From assembly GCA_964459845.1 (NCBI GenBank), contig CAYWOC010000009.1, forward strand, positions 1 through 64,000: 64,000 nt of DNA, written 5' to 3'. The position numbers and the translations under genes were made by a program. This document shows, piece by piece, positions 1-8,896 of the stretch. The notes under the pieces were generated by a model. The model saw only the letters and a list, made by a program, of their open reading frames with translations, did not search any database and had not been told where the DNA came from. The stretch's first letter is position 1. The number at the start of each line of letters is the position of its first letter. Origin of the DNA: CALZFJ01 sp964459845 (lineage in GTDB: Bacteria > Bacteroidota > Bacteroidia > Bacteroidales > Muribaculaceae).

Positions 1-80
1 TGAATATTATGCTGAGGCGCAGCCTATCTTATACAAAGATATGACAAAAAAGTGTTTTATCACATTTATTAAGTTTTTAA

Positions 81-114
81 TTTGCCCTTTTAAGCCTAAA
101 ATCAATTATATTTG
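81..114 (+). promoter_or_regulatory. Promoter of rsfS-ftsH
   Basis: TATATTTG at 107-114 fits the Bacteroidetes -7 box TAnnTTTG. A TTTG at 81-84 could be the -33 element, but the 22-base spacer is longer than the usual 19-21. On the other strand TATCTTTG (34-41) may belong to a gene left of the window. Confidence 0.45.
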
Positions 115-191
115 CAAGTTGTAAAGCAATGACGTTTTTACACAGCATTAAACTGTGGATTTTTATTATAATATTACACTAATTTTTTAAA

Positions 192-551
192 ATGATAGAA
201 GAAAATACACTGCTGACTAAGATAGTTGAAGGTATTCAAGAAAGAAAAGGAAAAGATATAAAGATAGTGGATTTGAGCGGCATCGAATATGCCACCACAC
301 AGGGTTTCGTAATATGCACAGGCACATCAAACATGCACGTTTCTGCCATTGCCGACAGCGTACGCGAATATGTGCAAGAAAAAATCGGAGTAAAGCCCTA
401 CAATTACGACGGTTACCAAAACTCACAATGGATAGTGCTTGATTATGGCACGATTTATGTACATATATTCATACCCGAGTTCCGGGAGCTGTACAATCTT
501 GAGCAACTTTGGAGTGATGCCGAGATTACAACTTTGCCCGACTTGGATTGA
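192..551 (+). CDS. rsfS: Ribosome silencing factor RsfS
   Basis: This 119-residue protein has the full length of the RsfS/Iojap/DUF143 family. These proteins bind ribosomal protein L14 and block joining of the 30S and 50S subunits when nutrients are scarce. The core is visible: a VDLSG strand near residue 26, the C-T-G-T-S segment near 42-46, the invariant W80 followed by VLDYG, then VHIF and the Y-x-LE-x-LW end at 101-107. The ATG at 192 is the only sensible start. ftsH follows after 43 bases on the same strand, so the two are probably co-transcribed from the promoter near 107, an arrangement common in Bacteroidetes. Confidence 0.95.
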   Translation: MIEENTLLTKIVEGIQERKGKDIKIVDLSGIEYATTQGFVICTGTSNMHVSAIADSVREYVQEKIGVKPYNYDGYQNSQWIVLDYGTIYVHIFIPEFRELYNLEQLWSDAEITTLPDLD

Positions 552-594
552 GCATCAAGAACTAACGAACATCAAAACAATTTACAATTAAAAT

Positions 595-2652
595 ATGGAC
601 AATCTGGGAAACAAGAATAACAAGCCTTCCAATTTCCGTAAATTCAATTTCAGCATTTACTGGATGTATGGTATCATATTTGCCATTCTGCTGGGCATAT
701 TCTATTTCAACGACAATTCACAGTCGAAAGAGGTGTCGTGGAGCGAATTTGAAGGCTATGCAATGAAAAGCGGACTGAAATCCATCACTATCGACCGCGG
801 GAAAAATGAGGCAATAGCTGTGGTGAACGACTCGCTTGCCGCAAAGCTCTTCGGCAAAGAAGCCATACACAAAGGCGTGAAACCCACGATTTCAGCCAAC
901 ATTCCGTCACCCGAAAAAGCTAACGACAAAATAGACCAGTGGAGAAATGCGGGCAAATTCTTCGGCAACGTGAATTATGAAGACACAAGCACTTTTTCTT
1001 CTCTACTGTGGTCGTTCGGACCGATTCTGCTGCTTGTGGCATTCTGGGTCATAATCATGCGACGCATGTCAGGACCAAGCGGCGGCGGCACTGGAGTGTT
1101 CAGCGTGGGCAAGTCGAAAGCCAAGCTATTCGACAAGGACAACAGCACCAAGGTGACATTCAAAGATGTTGCTGGCTTGCAGGAGGCAAAGACCGAAGTT
1201 GCCGAAATCGTTGATTTCTTGAAAAATCCGCAGACATATACCGACCTTGGCGGAAAGATTCCTAAGGGCGCACTGCTTGTGGGTCCTCCGGGAACTGGTA
1301 AGACTTTGCTCGCCAAGGCTGTGGCTGGCGAAGCCAATGTGCCTTTCTTCTCGCTGTCGGGTTCCGACTTCGTTGAGATGTTTGTGGGTGTGGGCGCTTC
1401 GCGTGTCCGCGACCTCTTCCGTCAAGCCAAGGAGAAAGCACCGTGCATCGTGTTTATCGACGAGATTGATGCCGTTGGCCGCGCACGCGGCAAGAACCCG
1501 AATATGGGAGCCAACGACGAGCGTGAAAACACACTCAACCAGCTACTCACCGAAATGGACGGTTTCGGCACAAACAGCGGAGTCATCATCCTTGCCGCCA
1601 CCAACCGTGCCGACATCCTTGACAAAGCCTTGCTGCGTGCCGGACGTTTCGACCGTCAGATTTACGTCGAGCTGCCCGACCTCAACGGCCGCCGCGATGT
1701 CTTTAATGTACATCTGGCTAAAATCAAAAAGGACGATTCGGTGGATATCGATTTGCTTGCGCGTCAAACTCCGGGTTTCTCGGGAGCAGACATTGCCAAC
1801 GTTTGTAACGAGGCTGCCCTTATCGCCGCACGGCACAAGAAAAAAGTAGTTCAACGCCAAGACTTCATGGATGCAATCGACCGTATCGTGGGCGGTCTTG
1901 AGAAAAAGACTAAAATCACCACAGCCGAAGAACGCCGGTCTATCGCTGTCCACGAAGGTGGACATGCCGTGGTGAGCTGGCATCTTCAATATGCCGACCC
2001 TCTCGTAAAGGTGACAATCGTGCCTCGTGGCAATGCTCTCGGCGCAGCTCATTATCTGCCTGAAGAACGACAGATTATGCCTACACAAGCCCTGCTCGAC
2101 AAGCTATGTTCCCTGCTTGGAGGACGCGCTGCCGAGGAGCTGTTCCTCGGTTGCATATCCACTGGTGCGATGAACGATCTTGAACGCGCCACTAATATGG
2201 CATACGCTCTTGTGGTGTATTACGGAATGAGCGAACGTCTGCCTAACATATCTTATTACGACTCTACTGGTCAAAACTACGGCTTCACCAAACCTTACAG
2301 CGAGGAGCGCGCAAAGATTATCGACGAGGAAGTGTCGAGGATACTCAGCGAGCAATATGCCCGCGCTAAGCAAGTGCTTAACCAATATGCCGACGGACAC
2401 AAGCAGCTCACAGAGGTTCTGCTCAACCGTGAAGTCATATTCACCGAAGATTTGGAACACATATTCGGCAAGCGCAAATGGCTCTCGCGCACCGATGAAA
2501 TTCTTGAGAACGAAAACGACAAGAAAGGGACTATAGCCCCACCGCCATTCACGGCAGCCGATGATGACAACAACGCTTATGCCGACAGCAAAAAAGAGGA
2601 TGCTGACGCTACTGCCGTATCAAAAGATACTGAGGAAGAAGCCTCAAAATAA
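595..2652 (+). CDS. ftsH: ATP-dependent zinc metalloprotease FtsH
   Basis: FtsH is a membrane-anchored hexameric AAA protease that pulls membrane and short-lived cytosolic proteins into a zinc-protease chamber. The 685 residues show the standard order. Membrane helices lie near 19-38 and 136-156, flanking a periplasmic domain. Walker A GPPGTGKT is at 230-237 and Walker B FIDEID at 287-292, followed by the second region of homology with RAGRFDR. The M41 peptidase has its zinc site HEGGH at 453-457. HEGGH replaces the more common HEAGH but keeps all ligands. The last ~50 residues are acidic and low in complexity, as in other Bacteroidetes FtsH proteins. A strong terminator follows at once. Confidence 0.97.
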   Translation: MDNLGNKNNKPSNFRKFNFSIYWMYGIIFAILLGIFYFNDNSQSKEVSWSEFEGYAMKSGLKSITIDRGKNEAIAVVNDSLAAKLFGKEAIHKGVKPTISANIPSPEKANDKIDQWRNAGKFFGNVNYEDTSTFSSLLWSFGPILLLVAFWVIIMRRMSGPSGGGTGVFSVGKSKAKLFDKDNSTKVTFKDVAGLQEAKTEVAEIVDFLKNPQTYTDLGGKIPKGALLVGPPGTGKTLLAKAVAGEANVPFFSLSGSDFVEMFVGVGASRVRDLFRQAKEKAPCIVFIDEIDAVGRARGKNPNMGANDERENTLNQLLTEMDGFGTNSGVIILAATNRADILDKALLRAGRFDRQIYVELPDLNGRRDVFNVHLAKIKKDDSVDIDLLARQTPGFSGADIANVCNEAALIAARHKKKVVQRQDFMDAIDRIVGGLEKKTKITTAEERRSIAVHEGGHAVVSWHLQYADPLVKVTIVPRGNALGAAHYLPEERQIMPTQALLDKLCSLLGGRAAEELFLGCISTGAMNDLERATNMAYALVVYYGMSERLPNISYYDSTGQNYGFTKPYSEERAKIIDEEVSRILSEQYARAKQVLNQYADGHKQLTEVLLNREVIFTEDLEHIFGKRKWLSRTDEILENENDKKGTIAPPPFTAADDDNNAYADSKKEDADATAVSKDTEEEASK

Positions 2653-2670
2653 GCCCTTCTAAACAAAAAA

Positions 2671-2722
2671 ACGCGGCAGGGCAATGTCGGGTGGTATCGA
2701 CATTGCCCTGCCGCATTTTTTT
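2671..2722. terminator. Bidirectional terminator after ftsH
   Basis: An 18-bp GC-rich stem (GCGGCAGGGCAATGTC and its complement) with an A run before and a T run after. It can stop both ftsH and the convergent ATPase gene that ends at 2738. Confidence 0.9.
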
Positions 2723-2737
2723 ATCTTTTCAGATGAA

Positions 2738-4084
2738 TCACCGCAACATCGACAAATCCACCTTGTAACACACTGGAGCTGTGTTATTCTTCTCTATAAA
2801 CATAGCCATATATATTGGAGCATAGATTATCTTGCCATCAACTTTAATATTATCATTATTAAGCACCAAAGCCTTCGGTAATTCATATTCTTCGCAATCC
2901 ATTATATTCGACAATGCTCTGTGAACCTCATAATCCTTGCCGGATTTCACCTCAATTGGCAGCACTTTTCCTCCTTTCTCTATAATAAAATCAAGCTCTC
3001 CACGCTTTTTATTATTATAATAATATGCCTCAAATCCGTGCGCCACCAATTCTTGCGCCACAGCATTCTCATATATCGAACCGTAATTAATATCTTTATC
3101 ACCACTTATTATTTTAAGCTGTATCCCTTCAGCATATTGAGCCGCAAGCAATCCAACATCATTCTGAAATAACTTAAAGAGATTCCTTGAGCGAGACAGC
3201 AACAATGGCACTTTCGGCTCTTCAACGTTATACACAGGAATAGCCACTCCCGCATTTTTCAGCCAAAGAAAACTGTTTTGGTAACGTTCATATTTTGCGT
3301 TTTCATTTAGTTTTTTCAATATGAAACGCTTGTTTTTAGAATTCAGCTCGGGTGGAATTAAATTAAATATTTCTTCAATGTATAATTTGTTGCCAGAATC
3401 ATACTTGGCAATATCTCGCTTGTAGAGTGTTATTATATCTTGCTGATTTGCCATAACCTCCTGCAAATTATTTGTTTTCATATATTTATCCACCACCGCA
3501 GGCATACCTCCTACTACTAAATATAGCCGGAACAATTCCATAAGTTTTTTGTGAATAAATTCATCGACAGCAGTCAAACTTTCCCAAGAGCTTCGCAATG
3601 CAGTTATTATAGCCTCGTTCACACCCAAACATCTTATGAACTCCTCGAAATCGAGTGGGAACATCTCCTTTACACCCATATATCCCACTGGTTCCGACCT
3701 CAAATCCTTCAATTCCACCCCAAGTAGTGAGCCGCTTAGTATATATCGGTAGGATCCTTCATCTACAAGAAATTTTACAGCAGTCACTATTTCCGGGCAA
3801 CTTTGAACCTCATCAAAGAAAATCAGGGTCTTGTGTTTTATCAAGGGCTTTTCAGCCACAAGCGACAGCCGCATTAATATATCATCTACACTTTTCGCTT
3901 GCCTAAAGACTTCTGCCGCTTCTGGCTTATCAACAAAATTAATCTCTACGAAACTCTCATAAGACTTTCCGTATTCACGAATAGAATAAGTTTTCCCGGT
4001 TTGCCGAGCACCTGTTATAAGCAGTGCATTACGATTATTCTTATAAAAATCTGATATATAGTTATTAATTTTACGCCACAACAT
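2738..4084 (-). CDS. AAA ATPase with DUF4143 domain (copy 1)
   Basis: A 448-residue member of the AAA_14/DUF4143 family, common in Bacteroidetes and of unknown cellular role. The N-terminal ATPase has Walker A GARQTGKT at 25-32, Walker B LIFFDEVQS near 90, and a GSLLG segment. The C-terminal DUF4143 part has a PD-(D/E)xK-like signature, GELDFII followed by IEVKSG, the nuclease-fold core of the family; catalysis has not been shown to my knowledge. I start at the ATG at 4084. The longer frame from 4120 would begin upstream of the likely transcription start and inside the operator repeats. It converges with ftsH. A second relative lies at 10483 and a third at 62857. Confidence 0.88.
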   Translation of the reverse strand: MLWRKINNYISDFYKNNRNALLITGARQTGKTYSIREYGKSYESFVEINFVDKPEAAEVFRQAKSVDDILMRLSLVAEKPLIKHKTLIFFDEVQSCPEIVTAVKFLVDEGSYRYILSGSLLGVELKDLRSEPVGYMGVKEMFPLDFEEFIRCLGVNEAIITALRSSWESLTAVDEFIHKKLMELFRLYLVVGGMPAVVDKYMKTNNLQEVMANQQDIITLYKRDIAKYDSGNKLYIEEIFNLIPPELNSKNKRFILKKLNENAKYERYQNSFLWLKNAGVAIPVYNVEEPKVPLLLSRSRNLFKLFQNDVGLLAAQYAEGIQLKIISGDKDINYGSIYENAVAQELVAHGFEAYYYNNKKRGELDFIIEKGGKVLPIEVKSGKDYEVHRALSNIMDCEEYELPKALVLNNDNIKVDGKIIYAPIYMAMFIEKNNTAPVCYKVDLSMLR

Positions 4085-4091
4085 AATATTT

Positions 4092-4169
4092 CCATTTTTC
4101 CAAGGCAAAAATAGCCACAATACGCCGCTTTTCCAAGAAAAAACTGGTCATTTTTGCCGCTTTTCCAAG
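4092..4169 (-). repeat. Three phased repeats in the promoter of ATPase copy 1
   Basis: CTTGGAAAAGCGG occurs perfectly twice on the minus strand (4157-4169 and 4125-4137) and once degenerate as CTTGGAAAAATGG (4092-4104). Spacings are 32 and 33 bp, about three helical turns. Copy 2 carries the likely -33 TTG and copy 3 covers the likely transcription start, seven bases before the start codon. That is the placement expected of repressor operators. Confidence 0.85.
4106..4136 (-). promoter_or_regulatory. Promoter of ATPase copy 1
   Basis: Minus-strand TTG (4134-4136), a 20-base spacer, then TATTTTTG (4106-4113), matching TAnnTTTG. The -33 element lies inside repeat copy 2. The implied transcript leader is about 15-20 bases. 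Confidence 0.6.
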
Positions 4170-4282
4170 ATTTGGACAAAATTTTTATTGCGATATCAGG
4201 CATCACGCCATAGCTGCCATTAAAATTTTGGGGTATATATACTATCGATAATACCTTGATTACCGATATGGAGAATGTGATT

Positions 4283-5602
4283 TTAAGGCAATATATAGCC
4301 GAATGTAAGAACTATGGCAAGCAGATACAGCAATATTATGTTATAAAGATAGCGATTGTTGTTGCCGATCTCCCGCACATTGCGCCACAGCGTATATAGG
4401 CTGATGAATACGGATATCGTGATGAATATGCTCCAGCCGCTCCAGCACTGGTCGCGCTCAAGAGTGTAGCCAAGGAGATGTATCGTCATCCCCGACTGCA
4501 GTGCCACAAATGCACTTGCTCCCAGCCCAACCACTGTGGCTGATATGGCTCCTGTTATGCGCCACACATTCGGATGATTGCTGAACTGCATCAACAAATA
4601 TCTTCCTATCAGCGGCATATTGAAGAATACCGATGTTATAAGCAATATTTTCGACAGTTCTACATAGAAAAACAGCGACGGCAAGGAGAACAGAAATATG
4701 ATTATTCCATAGCGTTGCAGCAAATCGAGGCTTTTGAACCGGCTAACCACCCACTGCGGATTCCTCACAAGCCATGGCAAGGATATGAGCAGCGGTATCG
4801 ACCATGGAAACAGCCCGAACATTATAGACTCTATGAAGATAAACAGCATATTGTCTTCCACAAAAGGCAGTGCCTCAACCTGATAATGGACATTAAACAT
4901 ATTCATAGCCACCGACACATCGCCCACCAGCGAATATACCGCCAAGAAAGCAACTGCGCAAGCCAATGCCAGTGCCGCGCTTATCTCCACATAGCTGCGT
5001 CTTCGGTATGTCTTCACCCCAGCAATAAAGACGTATGCCATCAGAGCCATGGCAATAGGCGCTGTCACACCTATAATCATGGTGGCAACGGCTGCCGAGA
5101 ACACCACCAGCCAGAAATAGCGTTTTGATTGGTGATGCAGCCAGTGGTATAAGCTCATCATGGTGAACACGAACAATGCAGTAGGCACAAGAGCCGGCGT
5201 GGCTTGAAACGTGACCGTCACGACCACCATACTCGACAGAAACAGCAGTGACGCAAGGAATGAGGCATTAAGCCGGTCGAAGTCGCCGTCAAACCGAAAT
5301 AGGCACAATGTCATCGCGAACACTACGACAGCTCCTGGAAGCCGCAAGGCAAACAGTTGGTCGGTCAAATGGAGCAAACCATTCATCAATCCCGCCACAC
5401 ACATATATGATGACAGAAACGGATCCAGCCCGCCTGTAAATATCGAGCCTATGCCTCCCGACACATTTCTCAATTGCAGCATCTGCGCCTCCTCCTGACT
5501 CATAGGCATCTTGCCAAGTATAGGGAAAATGATAAGTGCCACCACTATGGCAAGAAACACAAGCAGCGCAATGTCTGTGCTTATCTTATTGTGTCTTTTC
5601 AT
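4283..5602 (-). CDS. Polytopic membrane protein, glycosyltransferase-C (ArnT/PMT)-like
   Basis: A 439-residue protein with about ten hydrophobic helices. After the first helix comes a loop with adjacent acidic residues (E37, E38 in MSQEEAQML). In GT-C enzymes such as ArnT and PMT (GT39/GT83), which move sugars from polyprenyl-phosphate donors, the first loop carries such a catalytic acid. The preceding gene encodes GtrA, whose family is tied to polyprenyl-linked sugar transfer, which supports this reading. The protein is shorter than typical GT39 enzymes and lacks a clear soluble C-terminal domain. It is the last gene of the pheS operon, 13 bases after gtrA. Specific substrate unknown. Confidence 0.6.
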   Translation of the reverse strand: MKRHNKISTDIALLVFLAIVVALIIFPILGKMPMSQEEAQMLQLRNVSGGIGSIFTGGLDPFLSSYMCVAGLMNGLLHLTDQLFALRLPGAVVVFAMTLCLFRFDGDFDRLNASFLASLLFLSSMVVVTVTFQATPALVPTALFVFTMMSLYHWLHHQSKRYFWLVVFSAAVATMIIGVTAPIAMALMAYVFIAGVKTYRRRSYVEISAALALACAVAFLAVYSLVGDVSVAMNMFNVHYQVEALPFVEDNMLFIFIESIMFGLFPWSIPLLISLPWLVRNPQWVVSRFKSLDLLQRYGIIIFLFSLPSLFFYVELSKILLITSVFFNMPLIGRYLLMQFSNHPNVWRITGAISATVVGLGASAFVALQSGMTIHLLGYTLERDQCWSGWSIFITISVFISLYTLWRNVREIGNNNRYLYNIILLYLLAIVLTFGYILP

Positions 5603-5615
5603 AAAAAAGCAGTCT

Positions 5616-6059
5616 TTATTTTCTGAAAGTTATGCAACGGTTATATACGAAATTGCTCAGCGTATATACAACCATACCGAGGCACACTGCGGCATACTCC
5701 CCTATCGCATCTGAAGATACGCCCAGCAGCGAGATGTCGAGAGCCTTCATAGGATTGCGCAGCAACAGCACAGTGAGGAACTGCAAGCCGAAGCATACAA
5801 GGAAGCCCACAAAGAAGAGAATCATCTCGTTGCGCAGACGGCGGTTGTGGGATTTGAACACCCAGTTCTTGTTCCATATGAAGCTGTTGATCAATCCTGC
5901 CACATAACCTATCACATCGGCAAGCATGAGCTTCATCCCGATCAAGTCATTACACACAAATATCACGATGAGCGTAATCAGCGAATTGCTCACTCCCACA
6001 AGCCCATATTTTATGAGTTGTATTGTTGTCGCTTTTGTTGCTTTCTTATCTACTTTCAT
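5616..6059 (-). CDS. GtrA family membrane protein
   Basis: A 147-residue protein with four membrane helices and the GtrA pattern: KYGLVGVSNS at the start, an asparagine-rich turn (LINSFIWNKNWVF), and a last helix ending NFVYNRCITFRK. GtrA proteins are thought to flip or position polyprenyl-phosphate-linked sugars used to modify surface glycans. It sits 19 bases after the TRIC-like gene and just before the GT-C-like protein, so the two may form a sugar-transfer pair riding in the pheS operon. Confidence 0.88.
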   Translation of the reverse strand: MKVDKKATKATTIQLIKYGLVGVSNSLITLIVIFVCNDLIGMKLMLADVIGYVAGLINSFIWNKNWVFKSHNRRLRNEMILFFVGFLVCFGLQFLTVLLLRNPMKALDISLLGVSSDAIGEYAAVCLGMVVYTLSNFVYNRCITFRK

Positions 6060-6078
6060 TGCAAAAATTTCTTTTCAT

Positions 6079-6726
6079 TCATTCTTTTGGAGCCATATCG
6101 TCGGCATAATTGCGCAAAATCGGTATCGACCAGTTGTAATGCGCAGCCAGTATGCGCAGCAACACCACAGTGGCGGCACACATTATCTGCTGAAGCATCT
6201 CACTGCCTCCGACGAGCATTATGCCCCAATATACAAGTCCTCCTGCTATGCACGCTGTGCCATACACATCTTTGCGGAATATAAGCGGCTCTTCATTTAT
6301 CAATATGTCGCGCAGCACTCCCCCGAATGCTCCTGTGATGGTTCCCATAAATATAGCCACCCACATAGGATAGCCAAATTCCAGTGATTTCTGTATGCCG
6401 ATAAGCACAAACAGAGCCAAACCCACTGTATCAAACACGAAAAACGTCTGATTCAGCCTCACGAGATACTTCTTCAGCAGTATCACCGTCAATAGCGACA
6501 GTCCCGTCACACCAAGATACCATCCGTTAAGCATCCAGAACGGTGTGGTGTTGAGCATAAGATCGCGCAGTGTTCCGCCGCCTATTGCAGTGACAAGCCC
6601 AACGGCATACGCTCCAAACCAATCGAAATTTTTCGCTGCCGCCAAGCGTATTCCGCTTATGGCAAACGCCACAGTCCCGACTATCTCCACTATCAACAGG
6701 AACAGGTCATCCATACTATTCGCCAT
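6079..6726 (-). CDS. TRIC-type cation channel / UPF0126 membrane protein
   Basis: A 215-residue protein with seven hydrophobic helices and two matching halves. Each half carries the family motif: AISGIRLA followed by GGGTLRDL in the first, and the corresponding GAFGGVLRDI in the second. Members of this bacterial family (YadS/YicG type) are homologues of trimeric intracellular cation channels and conduct potassium in structural studies; the physiological role is unclear. ATG codons at 6726 and 6714 are both possible starts. It lies between nth and gtrA with gaps under 20 bases. Confidence 0.85.
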   Translation of the reverse strand: MANSMDDLFLLIVEIVGTVAFAISGIRLAAAKNFDWFGAYAVGLVTAIGGGTLRDLMLNTTPFWMLNGWYLGVTGLSLLTVILLKKYLVRLNQTFFVFDTVGLALFVLIGIQKSLEFGYPMWVAIFMGTITGAFGGVLRDILINEEPLIFRKDVYGTACIAGGLVYWGIMLVGGSEMLQQIMCAATVVLLRILAAHYNWSIPILRNYADDMAPKE

Positions 6727-6742
6727 TAATTATTTGTATATA

Positions 6743-7393
6743 TCAATCTTGTATTCTCTCCTTGCTGTTGTAATATTTGCAATAGCGGCTTATGCCACAT
6801 TCCATGCACTTTGGCTTGCGCGCTGTGCACACATATCGTCCGTGCAGTATCAGCCAATGGTGGGCTTTGCCTATTAGATGCTCGGGAATGTTCCTTACAA
6901 GTGTGCGCTCAGTGGCAAGCGGATTGGGCGAGTCGGTGGTCAGACCTATGCGGTTCGACACCCGAAACACATGCGTATCCACAGCCATAGCGGCCTTGCC
7001 GAACACCACCGACAGAATTACGTTTGCCGTCTTGCGTCCCACTCCCGGAATCTTCACCAGCGCATCCATATCCGAGGGTACCTCGCCGCCGTGCAAATCC
7101 ACAAGCGCATTTGCCATGCCGACGAGCGACTTCGCCTTGTTATTAGGGAAAGTCACGCTCTTGATATACTCAAAAATATCTTCGGCTGTGGCATGAGCCA
7201 TGGTTTCGGGTGTGGGATAAGCTTCAAAAAGGGCTGGAGTCACCATATTGATGCGCTTGTCGGTGCATTGAGCCGACAGGATGACAGCCACAAGCAACTG
7301 AAACGGATTAGCATAATGCAACTCGGTCTCGGCCACTGGCATATTCGTCTGAAACCAGTCTATGACTCCCCTATAACGCTCTTTCGTTGTCAT
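6743..7393 (-). CDS. nth: Endonuclease III
   Basis: A bifunctional DNA glycosylase/AP lyase that removes oxidized pyrimidines in base excision repair. The helix-hairpin-helix IPGVGRKTA contains the catalytic lysine (about residue 122), and the catalytic aspartate is in VDTHVFR (about 140). The C-terminal iron-sulfur loop is intact, with C-x6-C-x2-C-x5-C at about 190-206. I place the start at the ATG at 7393; the frame has an upstream GTG at 7396. It is part of the pheS operon. Confidence 0.96.
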   Translation of the reverse strand: MTTKERYRGVIDWFQTNMPVAETELHYANPFQLLVAVILSAQCTDKRINMVTPALFEAYPTPETMAHATAEDIFEYIKSVTFPNNKAKSLVGMANALVDLHGGEVPSDMDALVKIPGVGRKTANVILSVVFGKAAMAVDTHVFRVSNRIGLTTDSPNPLATERTLVRNIPEHLIGKAHHWLILHGRYVCTARKPKCMECGISRYCKYYNSKERIQD

Positions 7394-7408
7394 CACAGCA
7401 TTATTCTC

Positions 7409-7801
7409 CTAAAATCCCTCAATCCAGCCAATGAGCTTATCGCCCAAATATACACCGCCGAATGCCATAATCACCCCCACTACAAGACTGCCAAGCGAAT
7501 ACACTGCTGCAGCTCCTATGTAGCCGTTGCGAAGCATATTGACCGTCTCAAGCGAGAACGACGAGAATGTGGTGAATCCTCCGAGCAGACCGACGAACAG
7601 GAACATCTTCATCGGTGTCGGCACGCTATAATTGCTGCAATAAGCGTAAAGCAATCCTATGGCAAGCGATCCAATGACATTCACCGACAAGGTGGGCAGG
7701 GCAAAAACAGAATGGGTGCCGTTATAGCATAACGACACTCCATATCTTATACATGAACCTATTGCGCCACCAAGCGCAACGGCTAAAAAATTCCAAAGCA
7801 T
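7409..7801 (-). CDS. crcB: Fluoride ion channel CrcB/Fluc
   Basis: A 130-residue four-helix protein with the signatures of fluoride channels: GGAIGSCIRY in helix 1, VNVIGS in helix 2, and GGFTTFSSF, the pore segment of helix 3. As a dimer in the inner membrane it lets toxic fluoride leave the cell. I see no fluoride riboswitch upstream: only nine bases separate it from pheS, so it is expressed with pheS. Confidence 0.94.
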   Translation of the reverse strand: MLWNFLAVALGGAIGSCIRYGVSLCYNGTHSVFALPTLSVNVIGSLAIGLLYAYCSNYSVPTPMKMFLFVGLLGGFTTFSSFSLETVNMLRNGYIGAAAVYSLGSLVVGVIMAFGGVYLGDKLIGWIEGF

Positions 7802-7810
7802 ATCTCTATA

Positions 7811-8830
7811 TTAATGTGCCGACTTAAACTCATCAAGGAAACGCACGTCGTTCTCCGAGAACATACGCAAGTCCTTGACACGGTATTTCAAGTTTGCGAT
7901 GCGCTCCACTCCCATTCCGAGGGCGTAGCCGCTATATACCTTGCTGTCGATTCCGCATGATTCAAGCACATTAGGATCGACCATGCCACATCCAAGGATT
8001 TCCACCCAACCTGTGTGCTTGCAGAAGTTACATCCCTTGCCGCCACACAAGTCGCACGAGATGTCCATCTCTGCCGATGGCTCAGTGAACGGGAAATACG
8101 ACGGACGCAGACGAATCTTTGTCTCCGGTCCGAACATTTCGCGCGCAAAATACAGCAGAGCCTGCTTCAAGTCGGTGAACGAAACGTTCTTGTCCACATA
8201 AAGAGCCTCCACCTGATGGAAGAAGCAGTGTGCGCGATAAGATATTGCCTCGTTTCGATACACACGTCCCGGGCAGATGATGCGGATAGGTGGCTGAGAA
8301 TGCTCCATCACGCGGCTTTGCACCGACGATGTGTGGGTGCGAAGCAATATGTCAGGCGAACGCTGGATGAAGAATGTGTCTTGCATATCGCGCGCAGGGT
8401 GGTCGGCGGCAAAGTTGAGCGCGCTGAACACATGCCAGTCGTCCTCCACCTCGGGGCCTTCTGCCACTGTAAAGCCGAGGCGAGAGAATATATCGATTAT
8501 CTCTTTTTTCACAAGCGACAACGGATGGCGCGTTCCAACCTCATATGGTGCTGACGTGCGGGTCAAATCTATCTCAGCTTCATTGCTGTCGGCATTTCCG
8601 AACGATTCGCGCAATGAATTGATTTTTTCTGTTGCGAGGTTCTTCAATTCGTTAAGTTTCTGCCCAATCTCACGCTTCTGCTCATTAGGCACATTGCGGA
8701 AGTCGTTGAATAGAGCCGAAATCTCACCTTTCTTGCTCAAATACTTAATGCGCAGAGCTTCAAGAGCTTCGGCATTGTTGGCTTTGAGTGCTTCTACCTG
8801 CTCTTTAAGTGTATTTATCTTATCTAACAT
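7811..8830 (-). CDS. pheS: Phenylalanine-tRNA ligase alpha subunit
   Basis: The catalytic subunit of the alpha2-beta2 phenylalanyl-tRNA synthetase. It shows an N-terminal coiled-coil tRNA-binding region, then the class II motifs: motif 2 with PGRVYRNE, and motif 3 in GMGVERIANLKY. The start is set at the ATG at 8830, giving MLDKINTLKEQ; the longer frame from 8857 runs into the promoter. The beta subunit (pheT) is not in the window. It is the first gene of a six-gene minus-strand operon and is divergent from tilS, 66 bases away. Confidence 0.96.
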   Translation of the reverse strand: MLDKINTLKEQVEALKANNAEALEALRIKYLSKKGEISALFNDFRNVPNEQKREIGQKLNELKNLATEKINSLRESFGNADSNEAEIDLTRTSAPYEVGTRHPLSLVKKEIIDIFSRLGFTVAEGPEVEDDWHVFSALNFAADHPARDMQDTFFIQRSPDILLRTHTSSVQSRVMEHSQPPIRIICPGRVYRNEAISYRAHCFFHQVEALYVDKNVSFTDLKQALLYFAREMFGPETKIRLRPSYFPFTEPSAEMDISCDLCGGKGCNFCKHTGWVEILGCGMVDPNVLESCGIDSKVYSGYALGMGVERIANLKYRVKDLRMFSENDVRFLDEFKSAH

Positions 8831-8854
8831 AACCAATATGTGTAATATTTTTTG

Positions 8855-8892
8855 CAAATTTACGAAATATTCTAATCACTTTATTAAATTTG
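8855..8892. promoter_or_regulatory. Divergent promoters of pheS and tilS
   Basis: Minus-strand TAAATTTG (8855-8862) serves pheS. Plus-strand TAAATTTG (8885-8892) ends four bases before the tilS start codon. Neither has a consensus TTTG at the right distance. If both -7 boxes are right, the tilS message would be nearly leaderless. Confidence 0.55.
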
Positions 8893-8896
8893 TGCT

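Noticed and set aside
4085..4120. Longer start for ATPase copy 1
   Set aside because: The extra codons are made of operator repeat and lie upstream of the likely transcription start.
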